Shown piece after piece: positions 15,493-24,192 of a stretch of 33,381 nucleotides of DNA. The notes under the pieces are model-generated. The model saw only the letters and a list, made by a program, of their open reading frames with translations. It was not told where the DNA came from and did not search any database. A program made the translations under genes and the position numbers. Every line of letters begins with the position of its first letter. The first letter of the stretch is position 1. This DNA comes from Breznakibacter sp. (lineage in GTDB: Bacteria; Bacteroidota; Bacteroidia; Bacteroidales; Marinilabiliaceae): contig JAGPHP010000009.1 in the NCBI GenBank assembly GCA_018055415.1, positions 1 to 33,381 of the forward strand. The letters are read 5' to 3'.

Positions 15493-15508
15493 CATATCTA
15501 AAGATATG
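15493..15508 (-). promoter_or_regulatory. Palindrome upstream of the cytochrome gene
   Basis: Perfect inverted repeat CATATCT-AA-AGATATG. On the minus strand it includes TATCTTTA (15499-15506), one mismatch from the TAnnTTTG box, at a distance from the ATG that fits a promoter. It may be an operator on a promoter, but AT-rich palindromes this short can arise by chance. Confidence 0.4.
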
Positions 15509-15562
15509 AAAACAAATAAAATAGCGTATGGTTAAAAATGAAAAAATTGACATTAAAACAAA

Positions 15563-15594
15563 AAAAGGAGCTTCATTTTCATGAAACTCCTTTT
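15563..15594 (-). terminator. Intrinsic terminator of tRNA-Ser
   Basis: On the minus strand a stem AAAAGGAGTTTCAT / ATGAAGCTCCTTTT with a 4-nt loop (one G-T pair) begins 3 nt after the tRNA 3' end and is followed by more T residues (15553-15562 are almost all A on the plus strand). Confidence 0.85.
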
Positions 15595-15596
15595 CG

Positions 15597-15683
15597 CGGA
15601 TAGAGGGGGATTCGAACCCCCGGTACAGTTACCCGTACGTCAGTTTAGCAAACTGGTGGTTTCAGCCACTCACCCATCTATCC
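15597..15683 (-). tRNA. tRNA-Ser (anticodon GCU)
   Basis: On the minus strand the 87-nt sequence starts GGATAGA and ends TCTATCC plus discriminator G, a perfect 7-bp acceptor stem. The T arm is GGGGG-TTCGAAT-CCCCC. The anticodon loop is TTTGCTAAA in a CAG/CTG stem, giving GCU, which reads AGC/AGU serine codons. The long variable arm (GTACGGGTAACTGTAC) is the mark of a class II tRNA such as Ser. CCA is not encoded (GCG follows). Confidence 0.97.
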
Positions 15684-15714
15684 TTTCCCGTTGGATCTAT
15701 GCCCAATTGCGGTG

Positions 15715-15745
15715 CAAAGATACCATTTCAACTTATATTATCAAA
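15715..15745 (-). promoter_or_regulatory. Promoter of tRNA-Ser
   Basis: On the minus strand TTTG (15742-15745) is followed by exactly 19 nt and TATCTTTG (15715-15722), matching the Bacteroides -33/-7 consensus. The predicted start is near 15708, about 25 nt before the mature tRNA 5' end, as expected for a short leader. Confidence 0.8.
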
Positions 15746-15777
15746 TATTTGCACAACAAAAACAAAACTTTTTTCAA

Positions 15778-16065
15778 CTAATTCGAGCGCCCTTCAATCG
15801 TTACGGAGAGCGAACGCTCAACTAGGAGATTTTTAACCAACTCAAGGGTTTCAAATGCCCCAATTAAAACTCCGCACTTACCATTGTAGTGAGTTATCAT
15901 AGCGCACTGTTCGGCTTGCACCGAGTCGTGATCACAAAATGTAATGAGTTGCTCAATTACATAATCAAAACTATTTACATCGTCGTTATGTAAAACTAAC
16001 ACCCAATTGTCAGAACTCGTCTCTTTTGAGATCTCAAATTCACTATTCTTTTTAGAAACCAACAT
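15778..16065 (-). CDS. clpS: ATP-dependent Clp protease adaptor ClpS
   Basis: N-recognin that carries N-degron substrates to ClpA/ClpC-ClpP. The 95-residue protein has a free N-terminal extension (1-20) and then the core WVLVLHNDDVNSFDYVIEQL (about 21-40), in which the Asn/Asp-Asp and hydrophobic residues line the pocket for the N-terminal residue. HYNGKCGVLIGAFETLELVK gives the C-terminal half. The upstream gene on the same strand is the large TPR/PD40/SPOR protein, 11 nt away, so they probably share a transcript. No clpA is nearby. Confidence 0.93.
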   Translation of the reverse strand: MLVSKKNSEFEISKETSSDNWVLVLHNDDVNSFDYVIEQLITFCDHDSVQAEQCAMITHYNGKCGVLIGAFETLELVKNLLVERSLSVTIEGRSN

Positions 16066-16076
16066 ATCTTAATAAT

Positions 16077-18530
16077 CTATTTTTCAATACTTTTTGCTTT
16101 ACTTAAATCAATCTGAACGCCATCTAAAAATGCAACCAAAAAAGCGCTCGGAAACCCGGCCTCTTTAACGCTTGCAATATGACTAACTGCTTCATCGGAA
16201 CTCTTATAATTTCCCGAAAAATACTTCACCACATCTTTTCCTTCAACTGGTTCGTATGTAACATCATCTAACTGCGAAAGAAGATCTTGAGATGGTCGAT
16301 TACGAAAAACACCAATCTGTATCTTATACACCAATCCTGACGAAGAAACCGTTTTATCTTTCGGTTGGGGTGATGTTGGAGCAGAAAATGTAGGCGTTAC
16401 TTTTGTTTCAACTGGTGTAGATGCCTTAACAACTACGGTACTAGCACTGTTGTTACCGCCTCGTCCTTTTGAGGCATACTCAAACAAAAGCTTATCTTGT
16501 ATATCAACAGCAGTCTTCTTCAAGCTAATAACCTTCTCTATTTGCGCAGAAGCTAATGCTGCGTCACTGCTATACATACTCGCACCTTCGCGATAATATC
16601 CATTTGCTTTTCCTGACTCATCAGCAAAATAACGTCCTCTCTCTGCACTAATTTGCGGAAGAATCTCCCCTAATTTTAGGCTATAAACGTTATACTTCTC
16701 ATCAAGAGATAAAAGAAGATATCTTAATGAAACCTCTTTCATCTTCTTACTATCTGCAAGCAACTGTTCAGTAGTGTTTTCTTGATTCAAATCTTTTTCT
16801 GATTTAAACTTCATCTCTGACGCCGAAGTAGAATGCGCAGCTTTATCCAATAACGAACTCGACTCTAATGTCAAAATGCTGCCCCATACATATAACGAAT
16901 CGGCCTGCATTAGCTTATCAATATCTATATCATCAAAAAGATTCTTATACATAGACTCGTAGGTCTTTGCTCGCTTTTCAAAAGCCTCTTCTGAATAAAA
17001 CTGATACTTTTCGGGATTTAATTCAATATCATCTTCTAAATTAAACATATTGGGTTGCGATATTTTGCCAGCTTTATAGTTCCCACTTCCGGCAATTTCT
17101 CGAAGTGCCTCAACTTCTAATCTACGCGCAATAAAATAGTTCTCTTCAATGGTTTCATCATAACCATAAAGCTCCTTCTCCATTTTCAAAATATCCACTA
17201 CTACTTTATCGCGCAGCTGAGCATCATCGGTCATTTGAAACAGCGCTCTCTTTTCACGCATTTTACTATTTAAGCTATCTCTTTTCGACACATTGCTAAA
17301 GCCAGTTTTAAAATACTTTAAAGCATCGGCGCTTTTAAACTGATCATAATTCACATAAGTTAATGTGTCATTCACTTCAAACTTAAATTTATTGGCATTA
17401 CGCGACTTTGCCATCTCAGACTGGTAAGTAAACTCCCCTTTTCTTTGCGCATTCTCAATAGCAACGGTTGATACAGCAAGTTGCGAAATAGCTTTCACAT
17501 CGCGAATATCGGCAACACTACTCTTTGGTGTCATTTGATTCCAGTTCACCTTATAAACCATCATTACATCACCCGTTGTTTCCCTATTTGAGGCAAACCA
17601 AGTTGATCCTCCAAAATCGTCGGTTACAAACAAGAGGTCATCGTCAGGAGAATTGAATGGGATACCCATATTTACTGGATCCGTATATGTCTTTGTCGCA
17701 TCATTATACTCCGTTCTGTAAATATCAAAACGACCAAAGCCTCCAGGTTTATTTGAAGCAAAATAGAGGGTAAAACCATTTGATGCCATAAACGGATAAG
17801 CCTCATCAAAAGCAGTGTTAACATTGGCTGGCAATGCATCATTATCACTCCAACCATCTAATAACTTAACCATTTTGTATAAATCCTGCCCTCGCGAACC
17901 TACAGTATAAAGAGAGAAGTAGGCTTCGTCCTGACGTTGAGTCATATACATAATTCCATTAGGATCGACACCCGACTGAAAAAAATCGCTATTCTTTAAT
18001 AGATAGCCTGCATCACGTGAGGGAGAATAAAGCTTTAATAGCGATTTTATACTAATTGTATCTTTATCTTCAACCGTAATTGCGTAATACTTAGATGTAT
18101 TTAAGATTCCAAAATCGCACTCCTGAATATATTTTGTCGTGTTTGAGACGCGAACATCCCCAAGTGAGGCAACTTTCTTAAACTGCAAATAGCTCTTTTT
18201 TGCCTCAACAAACTCATAGGTCAAATGAAGTGCACGCCCTAAATAAAAGTGGACATCTTTATGCGCTCCACTCAATGCAGCAAAACGAAGTCGCTTAATA
18301 GCCTCTGAATAATCATCTTTCGTAAGAACAAGCGTTACCCCATAATAGTAATTATAGAGCGGATTACGAGAGTATTTATCGAGCAACGATTTGTAGGCTA
18401 CTTTGGCTTTCTCGTAGTTCCCTGCATCAAAATAATCGCTTGCAACTTTGGGCGAAACCTCCTGCGCATGGCTATTTGAAAGACCAATTGCAAAAACCCC
18501 CATTAGCAAGAGAAAAAAATACTTCATCAT
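16077..18530 (-). CDS. TPR / PD40 beta-propeller / SPOR envelope protein
   Basis: An 817-residue exported protein (signal peptide about 1-22, cleaved after SHAQ). A TPR-like helical part (about 28-140, DAGNYEKAKVAYKSLLDKY, YYGVTLVL, GRALHLTYEFVEAKKSY) leads into PD40/WD40-like propeller blades (about 185-345; DEAYPFMASNGFTLYFASNK and GGFGRFDIYRTEY are typical). A long alpha-helical, coiled-coil-like region follows (about 380-690), then a Thr/Pro/Ser-rich linker and a SPOR-like domain at 734-817 (VYKIQIGVFRN). SPOR domains bind denuded peptidoglycan, so the protein probably ties an envelope complex to the cell wall. The TPR-PD40 architecture resembles gliding/type IX secretion PorE-like proteins, but no OmpA-like domain is present. 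Exact role unknown. Two adjacent Met codons start it; either could be used. Confidence 0.75.
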   Translation of the reverse strand: MMKYFFLLLMGVFAIGLSNSHAQEVSPKVASDYFDAGNYEKAKVAYKSLLDKYSRNPLYNYYYGVTLVLTKDDYSEAIKRLRFAALSGAHKDVHFYLGRALHLTYEFVEAKKSYLQFKKVASLGDVRVSNTTKYIQECDFGILNTSKYYAITVEDKDTISIKSLLKLYSPSRDAGYLLKNSDFFQSGVDPNGIMYMTQRQDEAYFSLYTVGSRGQDLYKMVKLLDGWSDNDALPANVNTAFDEAYPFMASNGFTLYFASNKPGGFGRFDIYRTEYNDATKTYTDPVNMGIPFNSPDDDLLFVTDDFGGSTWFASNRETTGDVMMVYKVNWNQMTPKSSVADIRDVKAISQLAVSTVAIENAQRKGEFTYQSEMAKSRNANKFKFEVNDTLTYVNYDQFKSADALKYFKTGFSNVSKRDSLNSKMREKRALFQMTDDAQLRDKVVVDILKMEKELYGYDETIEENYFIARRLEVEALREIAGSGNYKAGKISQPNMFNLEDDIELNPEKYQFYSEEAFEKRAKTYESMYKNLFDDIDIDKLMQADSLYVWGSILTLESSSLLDKAAHSTSASEMKFKSEKDLNQENTTEQLLADSKKMKEVSLRYLLLSLDEKYNVYSLKLGEILPQISAERGRYFADESGKANGYYREGASMYSSDAALASAQIEKVISLKKTAVDIQDKLLFEYASKGRGGNNSASTVVVKASTPVETKVTPTFSAPTSPQPKDKTVSSSGLVYKIQIGVFRNRPSQDLLSQLDDVTYEPVEGKDVVKYFSGNYKSSDEAVSHIASVKEAGFPSAFLVAFLDGVQIDLSKAKSIEK

Positions 18531-18716
18531 ACAATTTGAATAAAAAGTTCAAAAGTGAGTAACTACAAAAAAGCAAAAAATAAATTAAGTTATAAAACTA
18601 ATAAAACTATTTGAATTTCAAAGAGCAGAGAAATGAACTTTATGCAATTTAAAAAGTTAGTGTTGATATGTTAATAAGTTGTATCATAATATATCAATTC
18701 ATAGTTCTTTATCTTA

Positions 18717-18724
18717 TATATTTG
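18717..18724 (+). promoter_or_regulatory. -7 box (TATATTTG) for bcp-recA
   Basis: TATATTTG fits TAnnTTTG, 18 nt before the bcp ATG. There is no TTTG 19 nt upstream. Its location at the ATG side argues against starting bcp at 18668. Confidence 0.5.
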
Positions 18725-18742
18725 CACATTAAATTTCTGAAA

Positions 18743-19195
18743 ATGACACATTTAAAAACAGGCGACAAAGCTCCGCTAATTTGCACCGAAACCTTTGACA
18801 ACAAATCTTTTACACTCGAGACTTTAAAGGGCAAGAAGATTGTTCTCTATTTTTATCCAAAAGACAATACACCTGGCTGTACTGCACAAGCATGCAATCT
18901 AAATGAGAATCTTGAGTATCTCCAAAAACAGGGTTATGAAGTTGTTGGCGTTAGTCCCGACAGTGCATCATCTCATCAAAAGTTTATTGAGAAATATGGT
19001 TTAAAGTTTACTCTCTTGTTAGATGAAGATAAGAAAATAGCTAATGATTATGGCGTTTGGGGCGAGAAGAAAAATTATGGCAAGGTCTATTTTGGAATTC
19101 ATCGCACGACGTTTATAATTAATGAAGACGGAATTATTGAAAATATCATCGAAAAAGTGGACACGAAGAACCACACCGCTCAAATAGTAAAATAG
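18743..19195 (+). CDS. bcp: Thiol peroxidase, Bcp/PrxQ-type peroxiredoxin
   Basis: Cytoplasmic thioredoxin-dependent peroxidase of 150 residues that reduces hydrogen peroxide and alkyl hydroperoxides. The active-site block is FYPKDNTPGCTAQACNLN, with peroxidatic Cys46 and, five residues on, resolving Cys51: the PrxQ alpha-2 arrangement. VGVSPDSASSHQKFIEKYGLKFTLLLDED is the following conserved stretch. The ATG at 18743 (MTHLKTGDKAP) is chosen because the upstream extension to 18668 would overlap the promoter box and is hydrophobic nonsense. recA begins 24 nt after the stop, so oxidative defence and DNA repair genes share a transcript. Confidence 0.93.
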   Translation: MTHLKTGDKAPLICTETFDNKSFTLETLKGKKIVLYFYPKDNTPGCTAQACNLNENLEYLQKQGYEVVGVSPDSASSHQKFIEKYGLKFTLLLDEDKKIANDYGVWGEKKNYGKVYFGIHRTTFIINEDGIIENIIEKVDTKNHTAQIVK

Positions 19196-19219
19196 TTAGA
19201 ACTACATAACAAACAATTT

Positions 19220-20236
19220 ATGGCAGAAGCAGAAAACAGTCAAATGAAAGAGAAGTTGAAAGCACTTCAACTCACAATGGATAAAATAGATAAAACCTAC
19301 GGAAAAGGAACCATCATGCGCATGGGAGATCAGGCTGTAGAGAGTGTTCCTGTAATTCCATCTGGTTCTCTCACACTCGACATCGCGCTCGGAGTGGGAG
19401 GTTACCCTAAAGGTCGTGTTATTGAGATTTTTGGTCCAGAATCGTCAGGTAAAACAACTTTAGCCATTCATGCAATTGCCGAAGTTCAAAAAGCAGGTGG
19501 TATTGCTGCATTCATTGATGCAGAACATGCTTTTGATCGCTTTTATGCTGAAAAGCTAGGGGTAGATGTTGAAAATCTGCTTATCTCTCAACCAGACGAC
19601 GGCGAACAAGCCCTTGAAGTTGCCGATCAATTAATCAGATCTTCGGCCATCGACATTATTGTAATCGACTCTGTGGCAGCACTTACTCCAAAAGCAGAAA
19701 TCGAAGGCGACATGGGCGAGAATAAAATAGGTTTACAAGCTCGATTAATGTCGCAAGCTCTTCGTAAACTCACTTCAAGCATCAACAAGACTAACACTTG
19801 TTGTATGTTTATCAACCAGTTGAGAGAGAAAATTGGGGTAATGTTTGGCAATCCTGAAACAACCACAGGTGGTAACGCATTGAAGTTTTATGCATCTATT
19901 CGCCTCGATATCAGAAGGGTAACACAGCTTAAAGATGGCGATGAAGTTATTGGTAGCCACACTCGAGTGAAAGTAGTAAAAAACAAAGTTGCTCCTCCAT
20001 TCAAAAAGGCTGAGTTCGACATCATGTTTGGCGAGGGAATTTCAAAGGTAGGTGAAGTGATTGACTTAGGTGTTGACTTAAACATCATCAAGAAAAGTGG
20101 ATCGTGGTTTAGCTACAACGAAACAAAGCTTGGTCAAGGACGCGATGCTGTTAAAGCATTAATTAAGGATAATCCTGAATTAATGAATGAGTTAGAGAAA
20201 AAGATTCTTGAAGCATTGGCTATAGCTAAAGCTTAA
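19220..20236 (+). CDS. recA: RecA recombinase
   Basis: ATP-dependent strand-exchange protein for homologous recombination and SOS control. The 338 residues match the family. Walker A is GPESSGKT (72-79); [37 protein letters not shown] and [20 protein letters not shown] follow in order, then the DNA-binding loop 2 region ([19 protein letters not shown]). The acidic C-terminal tail of many RecA proteins is short here ([10 protein letters not shown]). It is second in the bcp-recA unit and ends at a strong hairpin terminator. No LexA-type box was recognised. Confidence 0.97.
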   Translation: MAEAENSQMKEKLKALQLTMDKIDKTYGKGTIMRMGDQAVESVPVIPSGSLTLDIALGVGGYPKGRVIEIFGPESSGKTTLAIHAIAEVQKAGGIAAFIDAEHAFDRFYAEKLGVDVENLLISQPDDGEQALEVADQLIRSSAIDIIVIDSVAALTPKAEIEGDMGENKIGLQARLMSQALRKLTSSINKTNTCCMFINQLREKIGVMFGNPETTTGGNALKFYASIRLDIRRVTQLKDGDEVIGSHTRVKVVKNKVAPPFKKAEFDIMFGEGISKVGEVIDLGVDLNIIKKSGSWFSYNETKLGQGRDAVKALIKDNPELMNELEKKILEALAIAKA

Positions 20237-20250
20237 TAATCAAATTATAC

Positions 20251-20296
20251 AAAAAAAGAGAGAGCGACTATTCGATTAGTCGCTCTCTCTTTTTTT
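20251..20296. terminator. Two-way intrinsic terminator after recA and the M23 gene
   Basis: Perfect 20-bp inverted repeat with a 6-nt loop: A7 then GAGAGAGCGACTA, loop TTCGAT, and TAGTCGCTCTCTC then T7. The outer A and T runs serve as the T tract in either direction, which fits the convergent recA and M23 peptidase genes. Confidence 0.92.
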
Positions 20297-20310
20297 ATGC
20301 TAAAACATCT

Positions 20311-21282
20311 CTAGTCGAATGTTTGATTTGAATTCGATGATATAGAAATCATCTCCTCATATTGCTCAGCCGTTAAATCTGAATAGTAATAATTTCGCGG
20401 ATCAACAGGGCTGTTACGCACATGCACTTCATAATGCAAGTGAGGACCGGTTGACTTACCAGTATTACCTACAAAACCAATAATATCGCCACGTTTCACA
20501 GCATCTCCCTCTTTAACATTAAAGCCGCTTAAATGCGCATATAAAGTCGTGTAGCCAAATCCATGGTTAATACGAATATTATTACCATAACCGGTGTACT
20601 CTTTTCTAATTGAAGCAATAACACCATCGGCCGAAGCATACACATCCGTTCCAATGGGTGCTGTAAAATCCATCCCCTCGTGAAACTTTCGAATTTTATA
20701 TACAGGATCGATACGCCATCCCCATCCCGAAGCAGTTCGTTTTAAATCGTTATTGGCAATTGGCATAATTGAAGGCGTAACGCGCAAAAGTTCATCTTTA
20801 CGAACAGCTAAATCAATAATTTCATCAAATGATTTTGACTGCACATAAAGCTGCTTCATAATAATATCAAGCTTTTTAGCTGTCTGAATAGCAATTTTGC
20901 TGTTATCCAAATCCTCTAACGACTCATATCTGTTTACACCACCAAAGCCAGCTAGTCTAATGGAATTAGGAATAGAGTCTGTTTGGAAAATAACTCGGTA
21001 GATATTCTCATCTCGCTGCTGTACATCGCTCAAAACTTTCTCCACCATATCTAACTTCTTACTCATAATCTCATAGTTGGTAAGAAGTTGAGAATTCTCT
21101 CGAGAGAGCTGACGTTCACGGGGACTATCTAATAAATATACGTAAGCAACAAAATAGGCAAATCCAATTACACCCCCCAACAGAAACAGATAGGCTATCT
21201 TTGATGAGTAGTATTTAAACCCCGTCTCCAACTTATCATAGCTCAGAGTATCAGGATTATACTTGTATTTAACATTAGCCAT
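20311..21282 (-). CDS. Membrane-anchored M23 family metallopeptidase
   Basis: A 323-residue peptidoglycan endopeptidase or endopeptidase activator. One membrane helix (about 29-50) is followed by a coiled-coil periplasmic part (about 58-95), a linker, and the LytM domain (about 190-300). Zn ligands are visible: His201 and Asp205 in HEGMD and His283 in HLHYEVH (His281 catalytic). GDIIGFVGNTGKSTGPHLHYEVH is complete, so an active enzyme is likely. The Met at 21282 (MANVKYKY) is preferred to the one 9 nt upstream, since its context is typical of this Bacteroidota family. Oriented against recA and divergent from alaS, with a promoter that overlaps that of alaS. Confidence 0.9.
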   Translation of the reverse strand: MANVKYKYNPDTLSYDKLETGFKYYSSKIAYLFLLGGVIGFAYFVAYVYLLDSPRERQLSRENSQLLTNYEIMSKKLDMVEKVLSDVQQRDENIYRVIFQTDSIPNSIRLAGFGGVNRYESLEDLDNSKIAIQTAKKLDIIMKQLYVQSKSFDEIIDLAVRKDELLRVTPSIMPIANNDLKRTASGWGWRIDPVYKIRKFHEGMDFTAPIGTDVYASADGVIASIRKEYTGYGNNIRINHGFGYTTLYAHLSGFNVKEGDAVKRGDIIGFVGNTGKSTGPHLHYEVHVRNSPVDPRNYYYSDLTAEQYEEMISISSNSNQTFD

Positions 21283-21328
21283 AATAAACAATTAAGTGAA
21301 ACTCTATATTTTCTCGCAAATGAATCTA

Positions 21329-21359
21329 CAAAATTAGAGAAATAATGTAACTTTGCAAC
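21329..21359 (-). promoter_or_regulatory. M23 peptidase promoter
   Basis: On the minus strand GTTG (21356-21359) is followed by 19 nt and TAATTTTG (21329-21336). The -7 box fits TAnnTTTG, and the -33 box keeps the TTG core. Predicted start near 21322, about 40 nt before the ATG. Confidence 0.6.
21348..21355 (+). promoter_or_regulatory. -7 box (TAACTTTG) for alaS
   Basis: TAACTTTG fits TAnnTTTG, predicted start near 21362, leader of about 40 nt. It lies between the -33 and -7 elements of the divergent M23 promoter. No TTTG is present 19 nt upstream. Confidence 0.5.
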
Positions 21360-21402
21360 GTTTTTGACTAAAAAAACGATTAACTTATTAATTTTCAACA
21401 TA

Positions 21403-24030
21403 ATGACTGCAAAGGAAATCAGACAAAGCTTCTTGGATTTTTTTGAATCAAAACAGCATAAGATTGTGCCATCAGCACCTATGGTTGTTAAAAACGACCC
21501 AACCCTGATGTTTACAAATGCCGGAATGAACCAGTTTAAGGATATCTTTTTAGGTAACTCGCCAGTTAAATATCCAAGAATTGCCAATTCACAGAAGTGT
21601 TTGCGCGTTTCTGGAAAGCACAATGATCTTGAAGAGGTGGGACACGATACTTATCACCACACCATGTTTGAGATGCTTGGCAACTGGTCGTTTGGAGACT
21701 ATTTCAAACAAGAAGCAATTGATTGGGCTTGGGAATATTTAACCGAGGTGTTGAAAATTGACAAAACAAAACTCTATGCATCTGTTTTTGAAGGATCTAA
21801 AGAGGATGGTTTGGAGAAAGACGAAGAGGCCTATCAATATTGGCTGAAACATCTGCCTGCAAGACGCATTATTAACGGAAACAAAAAAGATAATTTCTGG
21901 GAGATGGGTGAAACCGGCCCTTGTGGTCCTTGCTCAGAAATTCATATAGACCTTCGTAGCGATGAAGAGATTGCTGCAAAAGATGGTGCTTCGCTTGTAA
22001 ATGCGGATCATCCCGAGGTTATTGAAATCTGGAACAACGTTTTCATGCAATACAATCGCAAAGCAGATGGTTCATTAGAGCTTCTCCCAGCAAAGCATGT
22101 TGACACAGGTATGGGCTTTGAACGATTAACACGTGTTATTCAAAAAGTTAAGTCGAACTACGATACCGACATTTTTCAACCTATCATTAAGGAGATATCA
22201 AAACTTTCAAACATCCCTTACGGCAAATCAAACGAACAAGATATTGCAATGCGTGTGGTTGCCGATCATCTTCGAACCATCTCATTTGCCATTACCGACG
22301 GACAACTCCCGTCAAACAATAAGGCTGGTTATGTTATTCGTAGAATTTTACGTCGTGCCGTACGTTACAGCTATACCTTTTTAAACCAAAAACAATCTTT
22401 CATCTACCGTTTAATTCCAGCCTTAATTGATTCAATGGGCGTTGCCTATCCTGAACTAATTAGCCAAAGAGAGCTGGTAATGAAGGTAATAAAAGAGGAA
22501 GAAGAGTCCTTCTTACGCACCCTTTCGACAGGTATTAGTTTACTAGAAAAAATTATTGCGGAAAATCGCTCAAAATCATATAACATCGTTTCGGGTAAAG
22601 TAGCCTTTGAATTGTACGATACATTCGGATTTCCTTTAGATTTAACAGAACTCATCTTAAAAGAGAATGAAATGCTTGTTAACAAAGAGGAGTTTGATGT
22701 AGAGATGTCTAATCAGAAACAACGTGCTCGAAATGCTGGGGCTGTTGAAACTGGCGACTGGATTGTATTGCAACAAGATGATGTTGAGGAGTTTATAGGA
22801 TATGATCGTTTAGAGACAGAGGTTGTTATTACACGATATCGTAAAGTTATAGCAAAGGGTGCTGAACTGTTTCAGTTGGTATTTAACATAACACCATTTT
22901 ATGCAGAGAGCGGAGGTCAGGTAGGCGATATCGGCACTATCTCAAATGCTAATGAAACGGTGAATATCATCAACACAAAAAAAGAGAACAACTTAATTAT
23001 TCATATTACGGATAAACTACCTGAGCAACTTTCAGCCACATTTATCGCTAGAGTTGATGAAGATAGCCGTAATCAAATAGCATCACATCACTCGGCTACT
23101 CACCTTATTCACCAAGCTTTGAGAGAAGTTTTGGGTAACCATGTTGAGCAAAAAGGCTCTTTAGTAACAGCAGATTATCTACGTTTCGACTTCTCTCATT
23201 TTCAAAAAGTGACTGACAGCGAGATTCTGCAAGTGGAAAAACTTGTGAACAAACGTATTCGTAAAAACTACTCTCTTCAGGAGATGCGAAACACGCCAGT
23301 TAAAGAGGCTGAGGCAATGGGTGCCATGGCGCTTTTTGGTGAGAAATATGGCGAAGTTGTAAGAGTTATCAAATTTAACGATTCGGTTGAACTTTGTGGC
23401 GGAACGCATGTTAAAGCAACAGGAGAGATCGGATTTGTTAAAATATTTGGCGAATCATCAGTAGCTGCGGGTGTTAGACGCATCGAAGCTGTGAGCGGCG
23501 AAAAAGCTGAAGGATTAGTAAATGAAAACTTTACTATTTTAAAAGAGGTTCATAAAGCACTGAAAAATCCTCAAAACATACAACGAAACATTGAGGAGAT
23601 GATGGCTACAAATAGCTCACTCCAAAAAGAGGTTGAAAATGTTACTAAATTCGTTTTAGGAGTTGAAAAACGAGATTTAATTGATGGTGCAAAATCACAC
23701 AATGATATAAAAATCGTTAAAGGCATTATCACTCGCCCAGTTCTAACTGGTTCTCTAAAAGATCTAGCATTTCAAATAAAAGCTGAAAGCGACAATATCG
23801 TTGTTATACTAGGCTCAATTCATAATGGTGCTCCACAACTCGCACTTGGATGTTCTGATAATTTAAAATCAAAAGGATTTAATGCCGTGGAATTAATTCG
23901 TGAGGCAGGAAAACTTATTAATGGTGGCGGTGGTGGGCAACCAACATTTGCTACAGCAGGGGGTAAACTTCCTGAAAAATTAGATATTGCTCTCGAAAAG
24001 ATTTTCGATGATGTAAAGAGCAAGTTTTAA
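21403..24030 (+). CDS. alaS: Alanine--tRNA ligase
   Basis: Class II synthetase, 875 residues from the ATG at 21403 ([10 protein letters not shown]); an earlier in-frame ATG at 21364 lies just after the predicted transcript start and adds a hydrophobic stretch not usual in the family. The catalytic domain (about 1-250) shows [15 protein letters not shown] and [13 protein letters not shown]. The editing domain (about 540-700) has Zn ligands HHSATH (His563, His567) and CGGTH (Cys665, His669), used to clear mis-charged Ser and Gly. The C-terminal C-Ala/DHHA1 part ends with [16 protein letters not shown]. All expected domains are present. Followed by a hairpin terminator. Confidence 0.97.
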   Translation: MTAKEIRQSFLDFFESKQHKIVPSAPMVVKNDPTLMFTNAGMNQFKDIFLGNSPVKYPRIANSQKCLRVSGKHNDLEEVGHDTYHHTMFEMLGNWSFGDYFKQEAIDWAWEYLTEVLKIDKTKLYASVFEGSKEDGLEKDEEAYQYWLKHLPARRIINGNKKDNFWEMGETGPCGPCSEIHIDLRSDEEIAAKDGASLVNADHPEVIEIWNNVFMQYNRKADGSLELLPAKHVDTGMGFERLTRVIQKVKSNYDTDIFQPIIKEISKLSNIPYGKSNEQDIAMRVVADHLRTISFAITDGQLPSNNKAGYVIRRILRRAVRYSYTFLNQKQSFIYRLIPALIDSMGVAYPELISQRELVMKVIKEEEESFLRTLSTGISLLEKIIAENRSKSYNIVSGKVAFELYDTFGFPLDLTELILKENEMLVNKEEFDVEMSNQKQRARNAGAVETGDWIVLQQDDVEEFIGYDRLETEVVITRYRKVIAKGAELFQLVFNITPFYAESGGQVGDIGTISNANETVNIINTKKENNLIIHITDKLPEQLSATFIARVDEDSRNQIASHHSATHLIHQALREVLGNHVEQKGSLVTADYLRFDFSHFQKVTDSEILQVEKLVNKRIRKNYSLQEMRNTPVKEAEAMGAMALFGEKYGEVVRVIKFNDSVELCGGTHVKATGEIGFVKIFGESSVAAGVRRIEAVSGEKAEGLVNENFTILKEVHKALKNPQNIQRNIEEMMATNSSLQKEVENVTKFVLGVEKRDLIDGAKSHNDIKIVKGIITRPVLTGSLKDLAFQIKAESDNIVVILGSIHNGAPQLALGCSDNLKSKGFNAVELIREAGKLINGGGGGQPTFATAGGKLPEKLDIALEKIFDDVKSKF

Positions 24031-24052
24031 TATCCAATATTCTAGCATATTT

Positions 24053-24085
24053 AAGGGTGATAATTAAAAGATTATCACCCTTTTG
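24053..24085 (+). terminator. Intrinsic terminator of alaS
   Basis: AAGGGTGATAAT (24053-24064) pairs perfectly with ATTATCACCCTT (24071-24082) over a 6-nt loop, and TTT follows. Confidence 0.85.
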
Positions 24086-24130
24086 CTTTAAAAAAAGTAA
24101 GATAATAAAACCCGTTAAAAAAATATTTCT

Positions 24131-24138
24131 TACTTTTG
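24131..24138 (+). promoter_or_regulatory. -7 box (TACTTTTG) for the second PD40 gene
   Basis: TACTTTTG fits TAnnTTTG, 54 nt before the ATG chosen for the downstream gene; no TTTG at the standard upstream distance. It supports starting translation at 24193 rather than 24136. Confidence 0.45.
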
Positions 24139-24192
24139 GATTATTATACGCTTTTCAGGTTTATAATTTATCTGTGTCTAAACTTTTTTACT

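Noticed and set aside
15581..15781. Open reading frame over the tRNA region on the + strand
   Set aside because: It reads the complement of tRNA-Ser and its promoter; not a gene.
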